Source of the DNA: an uncultured Chromatiaceae bacterium | Lineage (GTDB): Bacteria > Pseudomonadota > Gammaproteobacteria > Enterobacterales > Alteromonadaceae | Direction of reading: 5' to 3' | Assembly: GCA_946482615.1 (NCBI GenBank) | Contig: CAMLSF010000059.1 | Coordinates: 1-20,487, forward strand | DNA: 20,487 nt | In this document: piece by piece, positions 15,011 through 20,487 of the stretch | Numbering within the stretch: position 1 is the first letter of the stretch | How the letters are laid out: every line of letters starts with the position of its first letter | Notes under the pieces: model-generated | The model's input: only the letters and a program-made list of their open reading frames with translations | Database searches by the model: none | Told to the model about the DNA's origin: nothing | Made by a program: the position numbers and the translations under genes

Positions 15011-15677
15011 TGCCACCGCACAAGAGCGTGCTTATTTACTGGATGCTCCGATGATCCGCCGTACTTTTGCCGGCGACTTTACGCTGGATCATTATGTGGC
15101 TTTTCTGAAACAGGCCTATCATCACGTTAAACATACAGTACCGCTGCTGATGTCGGTTGGGGCTTTGTTACCTGAATCCAAAGAATGGTTACGTGAGGCT
15201 GTGGCTGAATACATTGAAGAAGAGCTGGGCCATCAGGAATGGGTGCTCAATGACATTGCCGCTTGTGGTTATGACAAAGAGCAGGCTCGCGCCAGCACTC
15301 CGGCTTTTGCCACTGAGCTGATGGTGTCTTACGCCTATGACTCAGTGCGCCGTGTGAATCCATTGTGCTTTTTTGGCATGGTGCTGGTGCTGGAAGGCAC
15401 GTCCATCGCCTTAGCTGAACAAGCCGCCACTAAAATTGCCGGTACTTTGCAGCTGCCGCGTAAAGCCTTTAGTTATCTGAACTCCCATGGGGCTTTGGAT
15501 CAGGACCATATTAAGTTCTTCGAAAGCCTGATGGACAAGATCACAGATCCGGCCGAGCAGGCGCTGATTATTCATAGCGCAAAAGGTTTTTTCCGCTTAT
15601 ACGGCGATGTATTCCGCAGCCTGGAACAACCTCACGGCCTGACTAAAAAACTGATCGCAGAGGAGGCGCTGGCATGA
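14985..15677 (+). CDS. Haem-oxygenase-like diiron oxidase (HDO; TenA/CADD/UndA-like)
   Basis: This 230-residue all-helical protein of the TenA/PqqC superfamily carries the residue pattern of diiron members. Glu80 and His83 lie in EEELGHQEW, Glu137 in VLEGTS, and His168, Asp172 and His175 in HGALDQDH. The last run, H-x3-D-x2-H, is as in Chlamydia CADD. The family performs iron-dependent oxidations such as alkene formation from fatty acids (UndA), N-oxygenation and C-C cleavage. In this operon a fatty-acid-derived substrate is likely. Its start lies inside the ligase gene (26-base overlap, AGGAG 6 bases before ATG), so translation is coupled. Plain TenA thiaminase is unlikely because the cluster has no thiamine genes and the metal ligands are complete. 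Confidence 0.88.
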   Translation: MSFYQSLVNATAQERAYLLDAPMIRRTFAGDFTLDHYVAFLKQAYHHVKHTVPLLMSVGALLPESKEWLREAVAEYIEEELGHQEWVLNDIAACGYDKEQARASTPAFATELMVSYAYDSVRRVNPLCFFGMVLVLEGTSIALAEQAATKIAGTLQLPRKAFSYLNSHGALDQDHIKFFESLMDKITDPAEQALIIHSAKGFFRLYGDVFRSLEQPHGLTKKLIAEEALA

Positions 15678-16459
15678 CTATGTTGGCAGGCAAAACTGTG
15701 CTGCTGACCGGAGCAACGGGCGGCATAGGGGCAGAAGTGGCCAGACAGTTAAGCGGCGAGGGTGCGCGGCTGATTTTAACCGGCCGCTCTGTTGAAAAAC
15801 TGCGGGCGCTGCAAAACCAGCTGGCGGCTGAAACTCTGATTTACTCCTGTGATTTAACCAGTACCGCAGAGCAACAGGGGCTGCTGCAGTTTTGTCAGCA
15901 GCAGGGCGGCATTGATGTACTGATTAACAATGCGGGTATTAGTCAGTTTGGTTTGTGTCAGCAACAGCAGTTCAGCGCGCTGGTCAGCATTAATCTGCTG
16001 GTGCCTATGCAGCTATGTCAGCTGTTTCTGCCGATGTTACGTCAACGCCAGGGCCAAATTGTTAACGTCGGCTCAGCCTTTGGCAGCATAGGTCACCCTG
16101 GTTTTACCGGCTATTGCGCGACCAAATTTGGTTTGCGGGGTTTTACTGAAGCCTTACAGCGTGAGCTGGCCGATAGTGGCGTACAGGTGAAGTACTTTGC
16201 CCCCAGAGCGACAGAAACCGCCATTAATTCCAGCGATGTAGTGCTGTTGAATAAACAGCTGGGGAACAGCATGGATAGTCCACAATGGGTGGCAGAACAG
16301 TTGATACAACAGCTGAAGTCGAACCAGCTGCGCCGTTTTCTCGGCTGGCCTGAACGGATTTTTGTCCGCCTGAACGGAATATTCCCGGCTCTGGTGGATA
16401 TGGGGTTAAAAAGTAAATTAACACTGATTGAATTATTTGCAGTGGGTAAAACCCGCTAA
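15674..16459 (+). CDS. Short-chain dehydrogenase/reductase of the haemolysin-family operon
   Basis: This 261-residue classical SDR has the cofactor motif LLTGATGGIGAEVA at residues 10-23. NNAGISQFG follows near 92. The catalytic residues are Ser134, Tyr147 and Lys151 (YCATK). A long C-terminal extension, basic and hydrophobic from about residue 225, is typical of SDRs that act on membrane-bound or fatty-acyl substrates. The predicted reaction is NAD(P)H-dependent reduction, perhaps of a keto or aldehyde intermediate made by the ligase and diiron partners. Its ATG overlaps the HDO stop (ATGA), and GGAGG lies 7 bases upstream. A second ATG at 15680 is possible. It is the fourth coupled gene of the operon. 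Confidence 0.92.
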   Translation: MTMLAGKTVLLTGATGGIGAEVARQLSGEGARLILTGRSVEKLRALQNQLAAETLIYSCDLTSTAEQQGLLQFCQQQGGIDVLINNAGISQFGLCQQQQFSALVSINLLVPMQLCQLFLPMLRQRQGQIVNVGSAFGSIGHPGFTGYCATKFGLRGFTEALQRELADSGVQVKYFAPRATETAINSSDVVLLNKQLGNSMDSPQWVAEQLIQQLKSNQLRRFLGWPERIFVRLNGIFPALVDMGLKSKLTLIELFAVGKTR

Positions 16460-16469
16460 CGAGGTAATG

Positions 16470-17117
16470 ATGAACATAGTATCGAAAAAATTAGCATGGA
16501 TCCCTGTGTTATTGCTGGCTTTGGCTGCTCAGGCCGATGTACTACAGGATATTAAACCTTTGCAGGACCGTTGGGCTGAAGTGAACTACAGCATGAACGA
16601 GGATCAAAAGGAAAAAGCTTTTCCAGAGCTGGTTAAACAAGCCAATGCTGTAGTGGCAGCTAATCCGGATAAAGCCGAAGCCCTGATTTGGCGTGGCATT
16701 ATTAAATCCAGTTATGCCGGGGTAAAAGGGGGCTTAGGCGCTATGTCGCTGGCGGAGGAGTCCAAAGCCGACCTTGAAGCCGCACTTAAAATTGACAGTC
16801 ATGCCCTGCAAGGTTCGGCTTACACCAGTTTAGGGGTACTGTATTACAAAGTACCGGGCTGGCCTATTGGCTTTGGCAGCGACAAAAATGCCAGAAAAAT
16901 GCTGGAGAAAGCCCTGAGCATTAACCCACAAGGTATTGATCCTAATTATTTTTATGCAGAATTTTTAACAGAAGAGCGCGACTATAAAGCAGCCATGGGT
17001 TACATTGAAAAGGCAAAACAGGCGGCTCCGCGGCCGGATCGTGTTAGTGCGGATCAAGGCCGTTTACAGGAAATTGCGGCGCTGGAAGCCAAAGTTGCGA
17101 AAAAGCTCAAACGTTAA
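16470..17117 (+). CDS. Periplasmic TPR-like protein
   Basis: This is a 215-residue exported protein. Residues 1-22 are a Sec signal peptide ending Ala-Gln-Ala before Asp23, and there is no lipobox. The mature part is helical, with tetratricopeptide-like units such as PDKAEALIWRGIIKSSY (about 60), HALQGSAYTSLGVLYY (about 112) and PNYFYAEFLTEERDYKAAMGYIEKAKQ (about 155), so it probably scaffolds protein contacts in the periplasm. The middle GWPIGFGSDKNARKMLEKALSINPQG is characteristic of this family, which has no assigned function. GAGG (16461-16464) fits ATG 16470 better than 16467. It begins 10 bases after the SDR stop. The REP-like hairpin at 17131 follows it. Confidence 0.83.
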   Translation: MNIVSKKLAWIPVLLLALAAQADVLQDIKPLQDRWAEVNYSMNEDQKEKAFPELVKQANAVVAANPDKAEALIWRGIIKSSYAGVKGGLGAMSLAEESKADLEAALKIDSHALQGSAYTSLGVLYYKVPGWPIGFGSDKNARKMLEKALSINPQGIDPNYFYAEFLTEERDYKAAMGYIEKAKQAAPRPDRVSADQGRLQEIAALEAKVAKKLKR

Positions 17118-17130
17118 TCTACAAAACCTG

Positions 17131-17155
17131 TTAGGGCGGGGCTTGCCCCCGCCCG
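17131..17155. repeat. REP-like palindrome between the TPR gene and the response regulator
   Basis: TTAGGGCGGGG, a CTTGC loop, then CCCCGCCCG gives a perfect 8-bp GC stem (17134-17141 with 17147-17154). No T-run follows, so it is not a simple terminator, but it could lower read-through and separate expression of the regulators from the operon before it. It resembles the palindromes at 1161 and 1276. Confidence 0.6.
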
Positions 17156-17222
17156 TCTATCGTTCAATACGATGCTGTTTAGGGCTTTACCGACTTTTGT
17201 ATTCAGGTGAGAAGGGTATGTG

Positions 17223-17882
17223 ATGAGATTATTACTGGTCGAAGACGACTTAGATTTAGCCAAAGGCCTGGTGCTGGCGTTGTCCAGTCAGGGCTTTGCG
17301 GTTAATCATGTCAGTACAGGTCAACATGCCTTAAGCAGCATCAAAGCCAAAGACTGCGATGCTGTGATCCTGGATTTAGGTCTGCCCGATATGGACGGTC
17401 TGGCTATCCTCAAACAAAGCCGCCAGAAAGATAGTCACTTGCCTGTGCTGGTGCTGACTGCCCGTGATGGGGTGGATGACAGGATCCGCGGTCTGGATTC
17501 AGGTGCTGACGATTATCTGGTGAAACCTTTTGCTATGCCTGAATTATTCGCCCGTTTGCGGGTGATAGAACGGCGGCTTGGTACAGCTGCCACGCATTTA
17601 ATTAAGTTGCAACAGGTTGAGCTGGATACCAGCGCGCATCTGGTGCGGGTTGAAGGCGAAGCTATTGGTTTATCACGCCGCGAATACATGCTGCTCAAAG
17701 AGCTGATGGAGTCGGCAGGACGGATCAAAACCCGCGAACAGCTTGAAGCCAGTTTGTATGCCTGGGGTGAAGAAGTGGCCAGCAATGCTTTGGAAGTGCA
17801 TATCTCCAATTTAAGGAAAAAATTGCCAAAAGATTTTATTAAAACCTTACGTGGCGTAGGTTACAGCGTGAGTTCAGGCTGA
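17223..17882 (+). CDS. OmpR-class response regulator, QseB/PmrA-like
   Basis: This is a 219-residue two-component response regulator. The receiver domain (1-115) shows the acidic pair Glu7/Asp8, phospho-acceptor Asp51 in VILDLGLPDMDG, Thr in VLTARD and Lys in VKPF. The winged-helix effector domain (about 125-219) has LSRREYMLLKELM and the QseB/PmrA-type EQLEASLYAWGEEVASNALEVHISNLRKKL. That subfamily binds tandem YTTAAG half-sites, and such a site stands at 12758, before the haemolysin-family operon. I use ATG 17223 with AAGGG 6 bases upstream rather than the GTG just before it. The kinase gene follows after 4 bases. It probably controls the operon and perhaps its own unit. Confidence 0.93.
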   Translation: MRLLLVEDDLDLAKGLVLALSSQGFAVNHVSTGQHALSSIKAKDCDAVILDLGLPDMDGLAILKQSRQKDSHLPVLVLTARDGVDDRIRGLDSGADDYLVKPFAMPELFARLRVIERRLGTAATHLIKLQQVELDTSAHLVRVEGEAIGLSRREYMLLKELMESAGRIKTREQLEASLYAWGEEVASNALEVHISNLRKKLPKDFIKTLRGVGYSVSSG

Positions 17883-17886
17883 CACT

Positions 17887-19188
17887 ATGAGATCCCTGCG
17901 CCGCTATTTAGTCACAGTGTTGATTGCGCTTTTTACGCTGATAAGCTTTGTTGCGGCTTTACAAAGCTATAAACAAAGTGCGGTCCGGGCTGAGGCTTTG
18001 TTTGATCAGGATTTGCAGGTGCTGGCGTCCAGTTTGTCGCAGCAGTATCAGGCCGGTGCACAGCAGGAGCTTGGGCTGGCTTTGCAAGTCTGGCAAAAAG
18101 GCGAGCTGGTGTATCGCAGTGCTTTAGCGCCTGAAACTGCGATGTCGGACGCTGAAGGTTTTAGTGAACATAATTTTGCCGGCAAAAGATGGCGGGTGTT
18201 TCGTCAGACACCGACGGATCTGCTGACAGTGATAGTGGCGCAACCGCTAAAGCAGCGGCAGCAACTGGCCGATGAAGTGATCACAGCCTCTATTTATCCG
18301 GTGGTGCTGAGTTTACCTTTGCAGGCGGTATTGATATGGCTGGTGGTCAGTAAAGCCTTGTCGCCTATCAAACGTTTTTCTGCCCAGCTGTCGTCGAAAA
18401 AAGCCAATGATTTAAGCCCCGTGGAGCTGGACCAGGTACCGGCTGAGCTGGATCAGATGCTGAAAACCACCAATCAGTTATTTGCCCGATTAGCCGATGC
18501 TTTTGAACGGGAAAAACGTTTTGCCTCAGATGTGGCGCATGAGCTGCGCACCCCACTGAGCGTATTGCAGGTGAATTTGCATAATGCGTCGCAGCAATGG
18601 CAAAAGTCAGGCATCAGCGATCCGGAGGGGTCTATGCTGGCCTTGCAGTCTGGTGTAGAGCGGATGAGTGCGCTGATCGAACAAATTATGTTATTAAACC
18701 GCACTAATCCGGAGCATTTTCAGGCCCGCACAGAACAGCTGGATTTAGCTGGTTTATGCCGTCAGGTAGTCGCCGACTGGTACCCTCAAATTGACAGCAA
18801 AAAGCAACAGATAGAGCTGGTGGGCCTTGAACATTTGTCTCTGAAAGGCGACGCTTTTGCGCTGCGGTTACTGGTCAGTAATCTGGTGGGTAATGCCAGT
18901 AAATACACTCAGATGGGGGGAGCAATTCAATTGCAACTGTCGGCAACGCCGGATAAAGCCATTTTGGTGGTACAGGATAACGGCCCAGGTATAGCGCCGG
19001 AAGAATACAACAGAGTGTTTGACCGTTTTTATCGGGTTGGCGGCGACAGGCATCAATCCGGCACGCTGGGTTCAGGTTTAGGCTTGGCGATAGTGCGGGA
19101 TATAGTGGTGTTGCATCAGGGCCAGATCCACCTTGCGGTGTCGGATTTTAGCAGCGGATTAAAAGTGACAGTGGAACTGCCTCTTTGA
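17887..19188 (+). CDS. Sensor histidine kinase, QseC/PmrB-like
   Basis: This 433-residue inner-membrane sensor kinase pairs with the preceding regulator. Transmembrane segments lie at about residues 9-27 and 136-156, enclosing a periplasmic sensor of roughly 105 residues. A HAMP-like linker, the dimerisation helix with phospho-acceptor His218 in FASDVAHELRTPL, and an ATPase domain with NLVGNASKYT, DNGPGI, FDRFYRV and GSGLGLAIV follow. The sensor region has no ExxE motif of the sort that binds Fe3+ in Salmonella PmrB, so the signal is open, although an iron-transport-like module follows directly. It lies 4 bases after the regulator gene. Confidence 0.93.
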   Translation: MRSLRRYLVTVLIALFTLISFVAALQSYKQSAVRAEALFDQDLQVLASSLSQQYQAGAQQELGLALQVWQKGELVYRSALAPETAMSDAEGFSEHNFAGKRWRVFRQTPTDLLTVIVAQPLKQRQQLADEVITASIYPVVLSLPLQAVLIWLVVSKALSPIKRFSAQLSSKKANDLSPVELDQVPAELDQMLKTTNQLFARLADAFEREKRFASDVAHELRTPLSVLQVNLHNASQQWQKSGISDPEGSMLALQSGVERMSALIEQIMLLNRTNPEHFQARTEQLDLAGLCRQVVADWYPQIDSKKQQIELVGLEHLSLKGDAFALRLLVSNLVGNASKYTQMGGAIQLQLSATPDKAILVVQDNGPGIAPEEYNRVFDRFYRVGGDRHQSGTLGSGLGLAIVRDIVVLHQGQIHLAVSDFSSGLKVTVELPL

Positions 19189-19194
19189 AAAAAG

Positions 19195-19224
19195 ACAGTT
19201 GAGAAAAAAACAGTTGAGAAAAAA
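19195..19224 (+). repeat. 15-bp tandem repeat at the start of the cupredoxin-like gene
   Basis: ACAGTTGAGAAAAAA occurs twice in a row with a period of 15 bases. Each copy contains a TTG that could start the next gene, and the repeat keeps the reading frame (Gln-Leu-Arg-Lys-Lys). It may reflect slippage in an A-rich stretch. Confidence 0.6.
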
Positions 19225-19591
19225 CACTAAAAAGGGATTTCCCATCACAGCCTTATTCCTGCTGACTCTGCCCGTGGTGGCGGAGCAACAGGTCTTTGAG
19301 CTGCAGATCAAAGATCATCTGTTTCAGCCCTCAGTGCTTTATGTACCAGCGGGCGAAAAAGTGAAGTTGCTGGTGCTGAATCAGGATCCGTCGCCTGAAG
19401 AATTTGAAAGCTTTAGTTTAAACCGCGAAAAAGTGATTTTAGGTCACGGCAAAGCCACCTTATTCATCGGACCTTTAGAGCCGGGAAACTACCAGTTTTT
19501 TGGCGAATACAATCCGGACAGTGCGCAGGGCGTGTTAATAGCTTTACCGGAAGCAGAATGGCTGCAGCATAAGGCGAATCATGCTTATTAA
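19199..19591 (+). CDS. Periplasmic cupredoxin-like domain protein
   Basis: This protein of about 130 residues has a basic N-terminus and a hydrophobic stretch (TALFLLTLPVVA) that acts as a signal peptide, then a cupredoxin-like beta-sandwich: FELQIKDHLFQPSVLYVPAGEKVKLLVLNQ, FESFSLNREKV and GPLEPGNYQFFGEYN. The pattern matches the Cupredoxin_1 domains of EfeO-type iron-uptake proteins. The Cys/His copper ligands of blue copper proteins are missing, and acidic residues (PEEFES) stand at the expected site. It is likely a periplasmic metal-binding partner of the FTR1-like protein that follows. No ATG is available. Candidate starts are TTG 19199 or TTG 19214, within a tandem repeat. It begins 10 bases after the kinase stop and overlaps the next gene by 11 bases. 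Confidence 0.78.
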   Translation: MRKKQLRKNTKKGFPITALFLLTLPVVAEQQVFELQIKDHLFQPSVLYVPAGEKVKLLVLNQDPSPEEFESFSLNREKVILGHGKATLFIGPLEPGNYQFFGEYNPDSAQGVLIALPEAEWLQHKANHAY

Positions 19592-20312
19592 TACAGTGCT
19601 GATGTTTTTACGTGAATTACTGCCGCTTTGTTTGCTGCTGGCAACTTTGCTGGTCTGGCACCGGAATGTCTGGCGTCATTTTGTGCTGTATTTTGCCTTC
19701 CCCTCAGTACTGATGTTAAGCCTGATCAGCCTGCAGATGGTTTGGATCTCAGAGCAAATGGATGGCCTTGGGCTCGAGCTTTTATATAGTTTTTTGTATC
19801 TGAGTTGTTTTGTATTGCTTTGTCTGGCTGCTTTGCAAGTCCGCTGGGCGCTATTGAGTTCAGCTTTAGCCGCTGCCTCTTTGTTCAGCATCAGTGGCAG
19901 TAACTTATTGTTGTATATCTGGTTACCAACACAGGCAGAAAATACGCCGGCCGATTTGCTGTTAGGTTCAGCTTTGGGTGTTGGCATAGGGGCCAGCATA
20001 GCTGTGTTGTGGTATTACTTGCTGACTGAGTTGAAACAATGGCGCAGCAGCAGTTTTGCTGTGCTGTTGTCTTTGTCAGGCGCCCGTCAGGTGCTGATGG
20101 CATCGGCTTTATTGATCCAATCCGATTGGTTGGTGGCAGGCCCCGGGCTTTGGCACACTGAAGAGTGGTTGTCGGAGCAATCTGAGCTGGGTTTCTTTTT
20201 ACAGGCGCTGATGGGCTACGAAGCCACACCCAGCCTGTCGCAGCTGCTGTTGTATCTGCTGTGTTTTGTGGTGTTGTTCTGGTGTTGCAGCTTGATGGAG
20301 AAAAAAAGATGA
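19581..20312 (+). CDS. FTR1-like membrane protein lacking canonical iron motifs
   Basis: This is a 243-residue inner-membrane protein with about seven hydrophobic helices. The C-terminal part, LWHTEEWLSEQSELGFFLQALMGYEATPSLSQLL, closely recalls the end of FTR1/EfeU iron permeases, and the FLREL stretch at residues 9-13 sits where FTR1 has REGLE. Here it reads Arg11-Glu12-Leu-Leu-Pro15, so the second acidic residue is lost, and the second RExxE is not seen. The upstream cupredoxin-like protein supports an iron-uptake origin. The protein may carry another ion or act as a sensor or chaperone. It overlaps both neighbours (11 bases before, ATGA after), so translation is coupled. FTR1 relationship is a judgement from memory. 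Confidence 0.72.
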   Translation: MLINTVLMFLRELLPLCLLLATLLVWHRNVWRHFVLYFAFPSVLMLSLISLQMVWISEQMDGLGLELLYSFLYLSCFVLLCLAALQVRWALLSSALAAASLFSISGSNLLLYIWLPTQAENTPADLLLGSALGVGIGASIAVLWYYLLTELKQWRSSSFAVLLSLSGARQVLMASALLIQSDWLVAGPGLWHTEEWLSEQSELGFFLQALMGYEATPSLSQLLLYLLCFVVLFWCCSLMEKKR

Positions 20313-20487
20313 AGCTTTACAGCAAAAAAGCGGTGGTGAAGGCTTTGTGTTTGGTTTGTCTTTTAAGCAGCACTTCGGCTTTGGCGGACGGGCGCGTGGT
20401 GGATAAGGTGTATCACCCTTATGTGCAGCCGCTGGAGCGTGAATTTGAATACCGTTACTTTTACCAGCGTCAGGCTGATCATCCGGA
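20309..20487 (+). CDS. Secreted protein of unknown function, 5' part only
   Basis: The first 59 codons of a gene running off the window. The ATG overlaps the preceding stop (ATGA), which places it in the same transcript as the FTR1-like gene. Residues 1-26 form a Sec signal peptide ending Ser-Ala-Leu-Ala before Asp27. The mature start, DGRVVDKVYHPYVQPLEREF, is followed by alternating charged and aromatic residues (EYRYFYQRQ), as in the first strand of an outer-membrane beta-barrel. I recognise no domain in what is visible, and the rest is outside the window. Confidence 0.75.
   Translation, partial: MKLYSKKAVVKALCLVCLLSSTSALADGRVVDKVYHPYVQPLEREFEYRYFYQRQADHP

Noticed and set aside
14985..15677. 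Thiaminase II (TenA) for the haem-oxygenase-like protein
   Set aside because: The complete diiron ligand pattern and the lack of thiamine genes favour an HDO-type oxidase.
17005..17223. 72-codon frame overlapping the TPR gene end and the REP-like hairpin
   Set aside because: It is very Arg/Lys-rich out-of-frame translation of the TPR gene and has no ribosome site.

Overview
The window looks like chromosomal DNA of a free-living, aquatic gammaproteobacterium. The Rheinheimera/Chromatiaceae-Alteromonadales neighbourhood is my best guess. The reasons are the sucC-sucD pair with strongly biased codons, a LodA-like quinoprotein gene, a thermostable-haemolysin-family operon and QseBC/PmrAB-like regulators. 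The genus is inferred from gene content, not measured. I see no tRNA, rRNA, CRISPR array, intact transposase or prophage.

Left part (1-8740). The window opens in the 3' end of sucC, followed by complete sucD and a REP-like hairpin terminator. Next come a small conserved helical protein, an AT-rich secreted-protein gene bracketed by a 22-bp inverted repeat (a possible acquired cassette), and an ArsR-type regulator with an SRPBCC/AHSA1 partner. The regulator gene carries two near-identical operator-like repeats 40 bp apart, one covering its start codon. Then come a divergent EamA exporter/LysR pair, a DUF2200 protein, a divergent AraC regulator/short-chain dehydrogenase pair ending in a clear terminator, and a HAD sugar-phosphate phosphatase.

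Middle (8741-12695). A two-gene LodA/LodB-type unit encodes a cysteine tryptophylquinone (CTQ) amino-acid oxidase and the flavoprotein needed to build its cofactor. The predicted CTQ residues are Cys441 and Trp506, with the same 65-residue spacing as in Marinomonas LodA. A multi-pass membrane protein of unknown function follows.

Right part (12696-20487). A compact series of genes all on the plus strand may be one regulon. The first four are translationally coupled: thermostable-haemolysin family protein, AMP-forming ligase, haem-oxygenase-like diiron protein and short-chain dehydrogenase. A periplasmic TPR-like protein, an OmpR-class response regulator and a QseC/PmrB-like kinase come next. 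The series ends with a cupredoxin-like periplasmic protein, an FTR1-like membrane protein without recognisable iron motifs, and a secreted protein cut by the window end. A CTTAAG-N5-TTTAAG box, the classic PmrA/QseB operator, lies 48 bp before the first start codon, so the encoded two-component system probably controls the operon.

The most interesting candidate system is this QseB/PmrA-box-controlled biosynthetic operon, with its regulators and iron-uptake-like module attached. The best biochemical prediction is the CTQ oxidase pair.
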